A program made the translations under genes and the position numbers. A stretch of 64,000 nucleotides of DNA from Thiothrix sp. (GTDB lineage: Bacteria > Pseudomonadota > Gammaproteobacteria > Thiotrichales > Thiotrichaceae), in the NCBI RefSeq assembly GCF_028714775.1, contig NZ_JAQTLS010000013.1:1-64000 (forward strand), read 5' to 3'. This document shows positions 18,689-27,008 of this stretch, piece by piece (positions within the stretch are counted from its first letter, which is position 1; each line of letters begins with the position of its first letter). The notes below the pieces were generated by a model that ran no database searches, was not told where the DNA came from, and worked only from the letters and a program-made list of their open reading frames with translations.

Positions 18689-19891
18689 CTATTCATCGCT
18701 GGCATCCTCCAGCTTAACCCGCAGTGCCAACAATCTGCCGTTACTGCGTTTAGCTTTCAACTCAACTTTCACACCATAAAGCTGCGAGATGTCTAGCGCA
18801 AAGGAACCCGATGCTTCCCTTTCATCCAACCACAAGGTAGCACTGTTGATCGCCACTGTTTCGTTCTGGTCTCCCGCCAACACAAAAGTGTTTGCCCCCA
18901 CGTCAACGCTGCTGACCGTACCTTCACGTTCGATAATTGGCTGACTGGCTGACTGCTTGATCGACACTTCATCCGCCACTAAAACACCTTGCGCATTGAC
19001 CGTGCCATCCACTTCAACCAGCGCATCAACCGACAAATCGTTGACAGTGCCATCTTCAAACTGCGTTTGGACATTGGTGGTGATCGACTGTCCATTGACT
19101 GTGAAGTTGGTGGCTGAGTTGAAGTACGTGATCATGCCTTCAATCTCAACTTCCGTACCTTCGCTGAAGTGCTGGTATTGCTCTTGCAACGTTACTTCCG
19201 AAGCCATCAAAACACCCGCTTGCAGTGCTTGTGTGCTTTTCACTTCCAGATATTGTCCATTGCTAGGTACGCCAGCACTTAACAACGCACCTGTGTAATT
19301 CACTGTCAGGTTGCCGATCTTGAAAGTCTGGTTGGATATGTTCACATTGAGTGCCGTGCCGTAAATTTCCAAGTTGGGGTTGGTGGTGGACGTCAAGCTG
19401 GAAGCGGTAATATCACCGTTCGCGCCTCTAACACCGGATACTTCAACAATTTTACCTGCCGTCAAATCCGTCAGTATTGTGAAACCGTGGAATACAGTCA
19501 GCGCATTGGTACGGACAGTTTGTCCCATGATTTCAAGGCTTACCCCATCGGCGGAAACGGTTGTTACCGGGCCTTCCAACACATTGTTGAATACCAATTC
19601 GGTTGCCGTACCCGTAACGCCATCGGGGTTAACCTTACCTTTGACGGTGACGTATTCGCCAACGTGGTATTCCGTCCGATCACGGTAAACAGGCATACCA
19701 TCACGGGTGAAAGTTGCCGTTCCCGTGTCGTATTCCACCCCATTCACAAACACGCTACCGAAGGCGGTGATGACGCCAGTCGATATGCCCGTTCCGCCAA
19801 TGCCGCCTTCTGCCAACATTAAAGCCGCTTGGAAACAAGCGCTCAGCAACGGGGCAGCCAACAACATCAACAAGAAGTTTTTAAGCCTCAT
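18689..19891 (-). CDS. DUF5666-repeat lipoprotein
   Basis: The 400-residue lipoprotein (lipobox LSAC) carries several OB-like beta repeats of the DUF5666 type, seen as recurring VNG, GT-V, V-V-G and A-EV patterns (GEYVTVKGKVN, GTEVEIEGMIT, VDALVEVDGTVN). Its role is unknown; such repeats may bind ligands or polymers at the outer membrane. The start overlaps the end of the DUF6502-like gene by 11 bp, so the two are co-translated and belong to one transcript. Confidence 0.82.
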   Translation of the reverse strand: MRLKNFLLMLLAAPLLSACFQAALMLAEGGIGGTGISTGVITAFGSVFVNGVEYDTGTATFTRDGMPVYRDRTEYHVGEYVTVKGKVNPDGVTGTATELVFNNVLEGPVTTVSADGVSLEIMGQTVRTNALTVFHGFTILTDLTAGKIVEVSGVRGANGDITASSLTSTTNPNLEIYGTALNVNISNQTFKIGNLTVNYTGALLSAGVPSNGQYLEVKSTQALQAGVLMASEVTLQEQYQHFSEGTEVEIEGMITYFNSATNFTVNGQSITTNVQTQFEDGTVNDLSVDALVEVDGTVNAQGVLVADEVSIKQSASQPIIEREGTVSSVDVGANTFVLAGDQNETVAINSATLWLDEREASGSFALDISQLYGVKVELKAKRSNGRLLALRVKLEDASDE

Positions 19892-20726
19892 CGGGCAATT
19901 CCTCGGTATTCGGATTGTTCAGTACGGCAGGCACAGGCTCTTCAAAGTAGTAGATACCCACACCTGCCCGCATCCGCCCACTTCCGTCGATAGCGGTATT
20001 GCTGTCGCGGTCACGTTGGGAAAGCCATTCGTTAAATTTAATGAGCAAATCCAGCCCATCCTTGTTCACCATTGACTTGAATTCCGGCAGCACCTCAAGT
20101 GGCAGGTTGTCATAGCTGACCTTGCGTTGGAAACGCAGTTCCGGGCGGGGTGCGCTAAGGTTATGGTCAATGGTGGAAATCAGTAGGGAAACATCGGTTC
20201 CCAGAATAGCGAGCTTTTCAGCTTCATTTTCGTGCGGGATGTAAGCGGCAGTCAGTAACTGCACCGTGCCATCCTCATTGTGCAACACAGCATCCACCCG
20301 CTCCATTTCATGCAACATAGCGCGGTAAGGCATATCGCCGCTGTAACGGTTGACGAGTTGCTCGAAGCTGCCCTGTTCACCGCGTAAGGGCAAGCGGGCT
20401 GGTTGTCCATCGGCATCCAGAAATTCACGGTCATGCATCCATCCACCCAATACCCGCACTGAACGGTTATAACGCCCGGTCGGGGTATATTCCTCGGTTT
20501 TGGATAAACGCAGTTGGGCTACATCTTTGCGGGTCAAGCCCGTAGCAATGGCAATGCGTGAAGTGGTAGCACGTTCGCCCGCCGCTTCCAAAACCTCTTC
20601 CGACACTTCCACGTAGATTTGTTTCGCCACTTGGCTTAATTCGCCCACGGACACGCCTTTGCGGTGCAGGATGCGCACCAACGGCTTAAGAATTCGGCAA
20701 AGGGCAGTGTGAAGGCTGGTTTTCAT
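19881..20726 (-). CDS. DUF6502-like putative DNA-binding regulator
   Basis: The 281-residue protein has an N-terminal winged-helix-like region: RILHRKGVSVGELSQVAKQIY, then RIAIATGLTRKDVAQL, a good helix-turn-helix pattern. No membrane segment is seen. The ATG at 20726 lies two bases from a palindrome matching the fccA promoter site, which suggests autoregulation and makes this the best local candidate for the factor binding all three sites. The DUF6502-DUF5666 pairing is, as far as I recall, recurrent in proteobacteria. Its DNA-binding role is inference. Confidence 0.7.
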   Translation of the reverse strand: MKTSLHTALCRILKPLVRILHRKGVSVGELSQVAKQIYVEVSEEVLEAAGERATTSRIAIATGLTRKDVAQLRLSKTEEYTPTGRYNRSVRVLGGWMHDREFLDADGQPARLPLRGEQGSFEQLVNRYSGDMPYRAMLHEMERVDAVLHNEDGTVQLLTAAYIPHENEAEKLAILGTDVSLLISTIDHNLSAPRPELRFQRKVSYDNLPLEVLPEFKSMVNKDGLDLLIKFNEWLSQRDRDSNTAIDGSGRMRAGVGIYYFEEPVPAVLNNPNTEELPDEA

Positions 20727-20728
20727 AC

Positions 20729-20762
20729 TGGGAATGTTTTCCCAAAAGCGGGAGCAAGTCAA
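20729..20762 (-). promoter_or_regulatory. Palindrome and promoter abutting the DUF6502-like start codon
   Basis: TGGGAAT-GT-TTTCCCA (20729-20744; one mismatch) ends two bases upstream of the ATG. A TTGACT -35 (20757-20762) with 17-bp spacing puts the -10 (AAACAT) inside the palindrome, as at the other two sites. Transcription would then begin at or near the ATG, giving an almost leaderless message. Confidence 0.6.
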
Positions 20763-20769
20763 ATTAATT

Positions 20770-20801
20770 CTGAAAATCCCTTACCCTTTTGCAGGTAAGG
20801 G
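20770..20801 (-). terminator. Terminator of the five-gene operon
   Basis: The stem CCCTTACC/GGTAAGGG (20778-20785 and 20794-20801) with an 8-base loop is followed on the minus strand by ATTTTC. It lies just past the TPR gene stop. Confidence 0.7.
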
Positions 20802-20817
20802 GTTATAAAATCACCGT

Positions 20818-21471
20818 TTATTTCGCCAAACCCTTTTGTGCTTCTGCCAATGCCTGCTTAATTTCCTGCTTACGGCCTGCATCCGCCACCTGACGCCCCG
20901 CACGCGCTGGTGCATTTAAGGCAGTATTCAAATACGTGACTGCCTCATCGTAACGTTTGGCTTGCAGCAGAAAATCACCGTAGAAATAGTTGGCATCAAT
21001 CCCATTCGGGTTGATTTTCAACGCGGCTTTCAAGTGTTCTTCGGCTTTGGCATCATCACCAAATGCCACAGGCCAACCGGGCACTTGGTAATACAAGGAA
21101 CCCAGCGATGCTTGGGCAGAACCCTCCAGCGCGGTCGGGTCAAGTTGCAGGGATTTTTCAAACAGGGCTTTGGCTTGCTTGACCGTACCCAAAGCAGACA
21201 TGCCTTTCACAATCCCCGCATCCGTTGCCAGAATAATGCCTTGCCAAATCATTGGCTCGGCGCTGTTGGGGTTCGCGGCAACCGTTTGTGCTGCCGTTTC
21301 TTCCAGCGCATGGATGGCTTGCAGTTGGGCATCTTTGCCGGAAACTTGGTATTTGATCCGCGCCCATTCTTGTTGCAAACCCGTCACATCAGCACTAGCG
21401 GCTTGGGCAAAAGTCGGGATGGTTGCGGCTGCCATCAGGCACAGGCTCAGCAGGGTTTTGGTAAATGTCAT
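20818..21471 (-). CDS. Exported TPR protein
   Basis: The 217-residue protein has a Sec signal peptide (MTFTKTLLSLCLMAAATIPTFAQA) followed by helical repeats of TPR type (e.g. AKALFEKSLQLDPTALEG, AEEHLKAALKINPNGIDANY, YDEAVTYLNTAL). I start at the ATG at 21471, eight bases after GGAG; longer starts disrupt the signal peptide. It is the last gene of the operon that begins with the hemolysin-like gene, 19 bp after the SDR stop. TPRs usually scaffold protein contacts; the partner is unknown. Confidence 0.8.
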   Translation of the reverse strand: MTFTKTLLSLCLMAAATIPTFAQAASADVTGLQQEWARIKYQVSGKDAQLQAIHALEETAAQTVAANPNSAEPMIWQGIILATDAGIVKGMSALGTVKQAKALFEKSLQLDPTALEGSAQASLGSLYYQVPGWPVAFGDDAKAEEHLKAALKINPNGIDANYFYGDFLLQAKRYDEAVTYLNTALNAPARAGRQVADAGRKQEIKQALAEAQKGLAK

Positions 21472-21490
21472 AGTCATCGCTCCGTAATAA

Positions 21491-22246
21491 TTACATTTTG
21501 TAAGATTCAATAATTTCATCAGCAATATCACGCTTTCCCACCAATGCACGGTCAATTAAGCCCGGCAACAAGGCATTTAGGCGCATGAAAAAGCTTTCTG
21601 GCTGACCAATCGCCACGTTCTTGCGCTTGTGCACGATGGCATCGACGATGATCTTGGCAACCGCTTCCGGTTCGTCATTCACGACCTTGGTACGGCGGTG
21701 CAATTCCTCAATCGCGGCGTTGTTCAGCGGGGTTTTGACAGCACGCGGGGAAACGTGGGTAACGCTAATGCCTTTGCCCGCATATTCGCGCCGCAGGGCT
21801 TCGGAAAAACCTTTCAAACCGGCTTTGGTGGCGGAATACGTGACGAAATGCGGGAATGCCAGCGAGCCGAACACCGAACCGATGTTTACAATCTGCCCTT
21901 CCCCGCGTTCTAACATGCCGGGGATGACCGCTTGCGCCAAACGTATCGGCACTTCAAGGTTGACGATCAGCATGGTGCTGAGGTGCGCGGCCTTTTGTTC
22001 GGGAAAATGCCCGAAGTACATCAACCCTGCCAAATTGATCAGGATGTCGACGCGGTGCAAACGCAAGGTTTCGCACAAGGCATCCAATTCATCGGTATCC
22101 GCCAGATTGGTGACGCGGGTATTTTCGCCCGCCGTGCGGTCGATGATGGTCACTTGCGCACCCTGCATCCGTAACATGGAGGCCAGTAACGTGCCGATAC
22201 CGCCATTGCCGCCGGTAAGCACGACCTGTTTCCCTTTAAGCGGCAT
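21491..22246 (-). CDS. Short-chain dehydrogenase/reductase
   Basis: The 251-residue classical SDR has the NAD(P) motif TGGNGGIG near residue 11, NLAGLMYFG, catalytic Ser in NIGSVFGSLAF and YSATKAGLKGFSEALR (Tyr-x3-Lys). The substrate is unknown. I chose the ATG at 22246 with AGGGGAGG upstream; it overlaps the end of the metalloenzyme gene by 11 bp. In this operon it probably reduces or oxidises an acyl or ketone intermediate made by the ligase and metalloenzyme; that step is inferred. Confidence 0.88.
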   Translation of the reverse strand: MPLKGKQVVLTGGNGGIGTLLASMLRMQGAQVTIIDRTAGENTRVTNLADTDELDALCETLRLHRVDILINLAGLMYFGHFPEQKAAHLSTMLIVNLEVPIRLAQAVIPGMLERGEGQIVNIGSVFGSLAFPHFVTYSATKAGLKGFSEALRREYAGKGISVTHVSPRAVKTPLNNAAIEELHRRTKVVNDEPEAVAKIIVDAIVHKRKNVAIGQPESFFMRLNALLPGLIDRALVGKRDIADEIIESYKM

Positions 22247-22907
22247 GGTGTACCTCCCCTTCCATCGGGATGCTGCGCAGCACATTGGCAAACAGGTGGA
22301 ACGTATTGCGGGCAACCTCAATGATCGCCGCTTGGTCTACCGTATCATCCACTTGGTTAACCAGCTTGCGGAAAAATTCCATGTGGCTGATGTCCAGCGT
22401 GCCGTGCGACTGTAAATAGGTGAAAGCACTCGCGGGCAAACCTAAGGCAAGCTGGATGGTATTCGCCCCCTGGGTCGCCAACTGGATGGAAGTGCTTTCC
22501 AGCATGAACACCATGCCCAGAAACCCCACCGGATTGTGGCGGTTGAGGTAGTCGTAGTTGTAAGCCACCAGCACTTGCGTTTCGAGATGGGGGATGGAAT
22601 GGCGGGCAGCTTCCTTGTCGCCACCTGCGGCCTCGATGTCATTCAGAATCCATTCCTCGTGGCCTTTTTCTTCGTCGATGTATTCGGCAATCACGTTGTG
22701 CAGCCATTTCTTTTCTTCTGGCACACGCAAGCCCATTGCCATCAGGAAACGGATAGTGTGCTTGACGTGGTGGTAGGCTTGCGTCAGATAAGCGATATAG
22801 GTTTCCACACTGATTTCGCCGCGCATGGCGCTGATCAATTGCGGCACGGTGTGCAGCGCCTGACGTTCATTTTCAGTGGCTTGGACGAGTTGCTCGTAAA
22901 AATTCAT
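22236..22907 (-). CDS. Haem-oxygenase-like (TenA/HDO-type) metalloenzyme
   Basis: The 223-residue all-helical protein carries putative metal ligands in AYHHVKHTIRF, EYIDEEKGHEEW and SHGTLDISHMEFFRKL, a spacing like iron-containing redox enzymes of the haem-oxygenase-like diiron (HDO) family, such as UndA and BesC relatives. Those enzymes oxidise fatty acids or amino groups with O2. It is a middle gene between the ligase (4-bp overlap) and the SDR (11-bp overlap), so its substrate may be a ligase product. The exact reaction cannot be told from sequence. Confidence 0.75.
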   Translation of the reverse strand: MNFYEQLVQATENERQALHTVPQLISAMRGEISVETYIAYLTQAYHHVKHTIRFLMAMGLRVPEEKKWLHNVIAEYIDEEKGHEEWILNDIEAAGGDKEAARHSIPHLETQVLVAYNYDYLNRHNPVGFLGMVFMLESTSIQLATQGANTIQLALGLPASAFTYLQSHGTLDISHMEFFRKLVNQVDDTVDQAAIIEVARNTFHLFANVLRSIPMEGEVHHAA

Positions 22908-24295
22908 GCTTGTATTCCTTCACAAATTAAGTGGTGATATTGCTTGGCGATGGCCTCCCGACGCGGGCGACCAGTGCCAGTTAACATACCTGCCGCTACC
23001 GTAAAAGGGGCAATGGCGTGGAACACCCCCACGCGGGCATAGGCGGGTAAACCTTCATTGACACGCCGCACGGCAGCATCCAAATCAGCTTGCACAGTCA
23101 GCGGGACAAGTAAGGCAGTCAAATACGGTTGCGCATCCCCGAACACCACCGCTTGGGCGATTTCGGGTTGGCTGAGTAAGGCGCTTTCCACCCATTCCGG
23201 CGAGACATTGCGTCCGAACGAAGTGATCAGCAGGTTTTTCTTGCGGCCTGAAATGTGTAGAAATCCGTCGGTATCCACATAGCCAAGGTCGCCCGTGGCA
23301 AACGTGCCGTGCTGGGGTGCACCCAAATAGCCGAGGAAGGCGGGGTTGTGGATGAGGATTTCCCCATCCTCACAGGACAGTTCGATGTGCGGCAGCACTT
23401 TGCCCACCGCACCAATCAAAGCACTGGCGGGCGTATTCAAAGCAACCACGGACGCGCATTCGCTCAAGCCATAGCCCTCGTAGACCGGCAAGCCCAGCGC
23501 TTGCGCTTGCAACAGCAGTTCCGGCGCAACTTTGGAACCACCCACCGCAAAAAACTTCAGGTCTGGCAACCTGACCCCAACTTGCATCAGCGTGTAGGCC
23601 AAACCCCGCAGCAGTTCTGGCACGAGAATCGCCGAGCTGATCTTATGCAGCACCATCTTCAAGGCCAGTTGCTGGAAGTCCGGCTGGAAGGGGTTGCCCA
23701 TCCCAATCTGCGCAAGGCCATACAGGTGGCAAGTCGCGCCTGCCAGTAAAGCCGAATACACACCCGCCACGTTTTCCAGCAAGATCGCCAATGGCAGGAT
23801 CGAAAGGTGATCTGCCGCATGGTCAGCACCAATCACCGCGACCAGACTTTGTGCGACCTGTTCCAAACCTTGCTGTGACAGGCACACACCTTTGGGCGTA
23901 CCTGTTGTCCCGGAAGTAAAGGTGATTTTGCTTGTGCCTTGCGGCAAATCCACCGTGTCTGCCAATCCGGTGGCAACCAAACCTTGCGCAGTCACGAGGT
24001 GGTCAATGCCAGCACTACGGATAACGTGTTCCGTTTGCTGTTGGGTAAAAAAAGCAGGCAACGGCACACAGACAATGCCTGCGGCTACCGTCGCCAAATC
24101 CCACAGAACCCAGTCCGCACTGTTATCTAATTGAATACCAATAACACGGCACTGGCTGCCTTTAAGCTCCGCTGTTTTTTGTGTAATACGGGGGAGTAAG
24201 TCAGCGTAGGTGATTTGCTGATCACCATCGAGCAAGGCAATACGTTCTGACAGGTTATGCGCATGTTGCCCCAGCATTTCCAGCAACATACTCAT
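22904..24295 (-). CDS. AMP-forming acyl-CoA synthetase/ligase family protein
   Basis: The 463-residue ANL-family enzyme has the phosphate-binding motif FTSGTTGTPKG, YEGYGLSECASVV, TGDLGYVDTDGFLHISGR and a C-terminal segment with GRPRREAI. It should adenylate a carboxylic acid. It is shorter than typical fatty acyl-CoA ligases (about 520-560), mostly at the N-terminus. The ATG at 24295 overlaps the hemolysin-like stop (ATGA), indicating tight coupling. The acid substrate and final acceptor (CoA or an amine) are unknown. Confidence 0.87.
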   Translation of the reverse strand: MSMLLEMLGQHAHNLSERIALLDGDQQITYADLLPRITQKTAELKGSQCRVIGIQLDNSADWVLWDLATVAAGIVCVPLPAFFTQQQTEHVIRSAGIDHLVTAQGLVATGLADTVDLPQGTSKITFTSGTTGTPKGVCLSQQGLEQVAQSLVAVIGADHAADHLSILPLAILLENVAGVYSALLAGATCHLYGLAQIGMGNPFQPDFQQLALKMVLHKISSAILVPELLRGLAYTLMQVGVRLPDLKFFAVGGSKVAPELLLQAQALGLPVYEGYGLSECASVVALNTPASALIGAVGKVLPHIELSCEDGEILIHNPAFLGYLGAPQHGTFATGDLGYVDTDGFLHISGRKKNLLITSFGRNVSPEWVESALLSQPEIAQAVVFGDAQPYLTALLVPLTVQADLDAAVRRVNEGLPAYARVGVFHAIAPFTVAAGMLTGTGRPRREAIAKQYHHLICEGIQA

Positions 24296-24999
24296 GAAAG
24301 TTTCCCCGTGTGGTAGCGCAAGGGCATTTGGTTTTCGTACACCGAACCCAAGGTACGTTGCAGGCTTTCCACACCGTGCTGTACCGAACCAGTCAGGACA
24401 CAGGGGTGCGTGGCGTAATAGCTGCCCCAATCATCACTATCCGCTTGTAACTGTGTTTGGGCAGCGTCGCACACTTTCTGCGGCTGCAAACCCAGCACTT
24501 TCAGGTGACGGTACAAATCGTGCGTCCCTGTTACCACGGTGTACTGGATTTGCTTGAAAGCCAAATAGGAGGCTAATGCGGCATACAAAAACACCGACGC
24601 ACCACTGCCCATTGATGCCAAGCTACCGATTTCCACAATGTCGCGGCGCGTCACTGGCTTGCCATACAGCGCGGAAAGTTCCTGCTCAATCGGTGTCGCG
24701 GTGTATTGCTCCAGAAACAACGGATTTTCAGCGGCATAACGGAAACCTGCTGCCGCCAAGATTTCCCCGGCTTCGTTGCTGACACTGATCAGGTAGGGGT
24801 AATGGATGCTGATGTCCGCGTGATAGGCATCGCAGAACACACCTTTAATGAAGGTTTCCACCTTCTGCCGGTCAGGGCCGATGCTGCCGGTTATATCAAT
24901 GACCTTAGGGCTGATATGGCTGATTTTTGCAACCCGACGACTTTGGAAGCTCAGCTTGGCAGTCGCCCGGTCGTTCTCGCGTAGGTATAAAGACAACAT
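24292..24999 (-). CDS. Thermostable hemolysin-like protein (GNAT/autoinducer-synthase-like fold)
   Basis: The 235-residue protein resembles the T_hemolysin family: FIKGVFCDAYHADISIHYPYLI, then PLFLEQYTATPIEQEL and RRDIVEIGSLASMGSG. I understand this family to relate to N-acyltransferases and acyl-homoserine-lactone synthases rather than to pore formers. There is no signal peptide. The ATG at 24999 sits after AAAGGAAC; a TTG six codons earlier overlaps that site. As first gene with a ligase, metalloenzyme and SDR, it may transfer an acyl group. This is inference. Confidence 0.75.
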   Translation of the reverse strand: MLSLYLRENDRATAKLSFQSRRVAKISHISPKVIDITGSIGPDRQKVETFIKGVFCDAYHADISIHYPYLISVSNEAGEILAAAGFRYAAENPLFLEQYTATPIEQELSALYGKPVTRRDIVEIGSLASMGSGASVFLYAALASYLAFKQIQYTVVTGTHDLYRHLKVLGLQPQKVCDAAQTQLQADSDDWGSYYATHPCVLTGSVQHGVESLQRTLGSVYENQMPLRYHTGKLS

Positions 25000-25035
25000 C
25001 AGGTTTGTTCCTTTCAAACGGTGACGAATTTCATT

Positions 25036-25076
25036 TTTGGGAATTTATTCCCAAATTTTGCAAACAGCAAGTGAAC
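25036..25076 (-). promoter_or_regulatory. Palindromic operator and promoter of the hemolysin-like operon
   Basis: A perfect palindrome TTTGGGAAT-TT-ATTCCCAAA (25036-25055) covers a TAAATT -10. A TTGCTG -35 lies 17 bp upstream on the minus strand. The 16-bp core is identical to the one at 18617. The start codon lies about 40 bp downstream. Confidence 0.72.
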
Positions 25077-25212
25077 AAACGTTAACGGAAGTCCCTATCA
25101 GGCAGATGTCATAGGAAATGGCAGACGAACAGGCGCGGCAAAGCCGGGAGGCAAAGCAATATCGGAGGAATCACTAACGGGGGGGCAAACGGTGGGGATA
25201 GCGGGCAAGAAA

Positions 25213-25239
25213 ACGGGGGCATGACGCTCACACCCCCGT
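25213..25239 (-). terminator. Terminator downstream of fccB copy 2
   Basis: On the minus strand ACGGGGG ... CCCCCGT forms a GC-rich stem followed by TTTTC, about 10 bp after the fccB stop. Confidence 0.75.
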
Positions 25240-25248
25240 GTTAGTTGG

Positions 25249-26544
25249 TTAAGCGAAGGTGTCTGACATCAGGTTACTGAACCACTTGAGCATTTCCTCA
25301 TGGTTCTTGGCATTGATGCCGCTGGATTCCGTCACGCCATTGCCGGTTGGCAGCATTGTGCCAGTCACAGGGTCGTAGCGGTAAACCACCGACAACCAAG
25401 AAGCGGTTTTATTGGTAATTGGCGTATAACAAGCTGAGTTGGTCATTGGCGACGGGTTAACCGCTTCACCACGCAACAAATGCACAATAGCATCTGCACA
25501 CACTTTGGCTTCGGCATTGGCAACGTGCCCTGCTTTTGGCTGGGTGGTCGCGGCAGCGTCGCCGATAATGTGGATTTTAGGTACGGTGTTAGACTCGTAA
25601 CTCAGCACATTCACCCCAGCCCAACGTCCACCTGCACTTGCCAGCAAAGGGTTGTCGGTAATAATCTTGCCTGCCTTGTGCGGTGGGATGGCATTAACCA
25701 CCTTACCCTTGAACGCGCCCGCGCTGGTATTGACCGTGCCAGTATCGGCATCAATGTTGGTGATCGCAGCACTCGGGACGTAAGTGATGTTCTTGTGAAT
25801 GTTATTGAAGGCATTGGTGAAGTTTTCCACTTCTGCTTGGATACCGGGATTAGCATCCAACACTACCACTTTCGCACCCTTGGTTTTTGCCGTGCGCGTC
25901 AGGTAATCCGCCACCACGCAAGCACGCTCATACGGCCCCGGCGGGCAGCGGTAAGGTTTCGCCGGAATCGTCAGGATGAAAGTATCAGCCTTGGTCATGG
26001 CCTTGATCTGGGATTGCAAGGACGTGGTTTGCGCCCCTGCTTGCCAAGCATGTACGACTTTCGCTTGATTAGCGGCAGTACCGGATAAGGGCAAAGCATC
26101 AAAGGCAATCCCCGGTGCAATCACCAAACGGTCGTAAGGCAGTTTGCTGCCATCGTTGAGCATCACTTGCTGCCCCGTTGGGTCAATCGCCACCACGGAT
26201 TTAGTGACAAGCTTGACGCCGTACTTGCTGGTCAGTGTGCCGTACTTGTACGTCAACTGGGTTAAAGTACGCTCACCCGTCAGGACTTTGTTGCTGAAAA
26301 TGTTGGAAATATAGCTTGGGTTTGGCTCAACCAGCGTGACTTGCACACCTGTCCCACCCCACAAGCGCAAGTATTTGGCGACAGTCGTACCCGCCATGCC
26401 ACCACCAATTACCACAACCCTGCCGTTCGCACCCGTATTACCCGGCATAGTCACGCTGCCTGCGGCAAGGACATTACCGAACGGAGCCATCATACCCACA
26501 GCAGCACCAGCGCTCAGGTAGTGTAAAAAATCTCTGCGTTGCAT
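25249..26544 (-). CDS. fccB: Flavocytochrome c sulfide dehydrogenase, flavoprotein subunit (copy 2)
   Basis: This 431-residue protein has the same length and nearly the same sequence as copy 1, including the Tat signal, the FAD motif VVIGGGMAG and both cysteine segments. Differences are scattered conservative changes (for example ITKS/VTKS and AAITSID/AAITNID), mostly in the central third. The DNA shows more silent change than protein change, so both copies appear to be under selection. It follows fccA copy 2 by 10 bp. No copy of the 18617 palindrome precedes this operon. Confidence 0.95.
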   Translation of the reverse strand: MQRRDFLHYLSAGAAVGMMAPFGNVLAAGSVTMPGNTGANGRVVVIGGGMAGTTVAKYLRLWGGTGVQVTLVEPNPSYISNIFSNKVLTGERTLTQLTYKYGTLTSKYGVKLVTKSVVAIDPTGQQVMLNDGSKLPYDRLVIAPGIAFDALPLSGTAANQAKVVHAWQAGAQTTSLQSQIKAMTKADTFILTIPAKPYRCPPGPYERACVVADYLTRTAKTKGAKVVVLDANPGIQAEVENFTNAFNNIHKNITYVPSAAITNIDADTGTVNTSAGAFKGKVVNAIPPHKAGKIITDNPLLASAGGRWAGVNVLSYESNTVPKIHIIGDAAATTQPKAGHVANAEAKVCADAIVHLLRGEAVNPSPMTNSACYTPITNKTASWLSVVYRYDPVTGTMLPTGNGVTESSGINAKNHEEMLKWFSNLMSDTFA

Positions 26545-26554
26545 GTTGTGCCCC

Positions 26555-26857
26555 TTATTTTGGTTGTTTGGCGAAGTAGTCGGCGATCAAGTCGATCTCC
26601 GCAGGCGTGTAGGCTAGCGCGTGAACATTCATGATGTCGCCGCGTGGATTACTTTTGAGGCTCATTTCCAGCAGTTCGCCGGAAATTTCACGGGCACTCT
26701 GTCCCGCCAGATGCTCCAGACCGTAACCGTCCGTGCCGTGGCACTGAAAGCAGTTGGCAGCAAGCGTGCGTCCGGGGTGGTTGAGGGTAGCTGGGCCTGC
26801 GTAGGCCGAGGCAGGCAACAGCAATGCAGCCGCTGCGATAACTAACAATCGTTTCAT
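26555..26857 (-). CDS. fccA: Flavocytochrome c sulfide dehydrogenase, cytochrome subunit (copy 2)
   Basis: The 100-residue monohaem cytochrome has haem motif CFQCH and a mature part identical to copy 1 from AGPATLNHPG to the end. The signal peptide (MKRLLVIAAAALLLPASAYA) and everything upstream are unrelated to copy 1, so the duplication or conversion tract ends at the signal cleavage site. I chose the ATG at 26857 because GGGAG precedes it at suitable distance. Confidence 0.9.
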   Translation of the reverse strand: MKRLLVIAAAALLLPASAYAGPATLNHPGRTLAANCFQCHGTDGYGLEHLAGQSAREISGELLEMSLKSNPRGDIMNVHALAYTPAEIDLIADYFAKQPK

Positions 26858-27008
26858 TGGTTTGATCTCCCTTGCGTAGATAGAAGCTGCAAGCTTATTG
26901 GGGACATTACTTGCTTGCATCGGGCATATCATACAATGAATTAATTTTGCGAATAGTCAAACCATATAAGACGTTTGCCCCATGTGGTTGTTTTTCAATC
27001 AAACCACC

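Noticed and set aside
26858..27008. Possible fourth copy of the palindromic operator upstream of fccAB copy 2
   Set aside because: No TGGGAAT/ATTCCCA pair is present; only weak promoter-like sequence such as TTGACT is seen.
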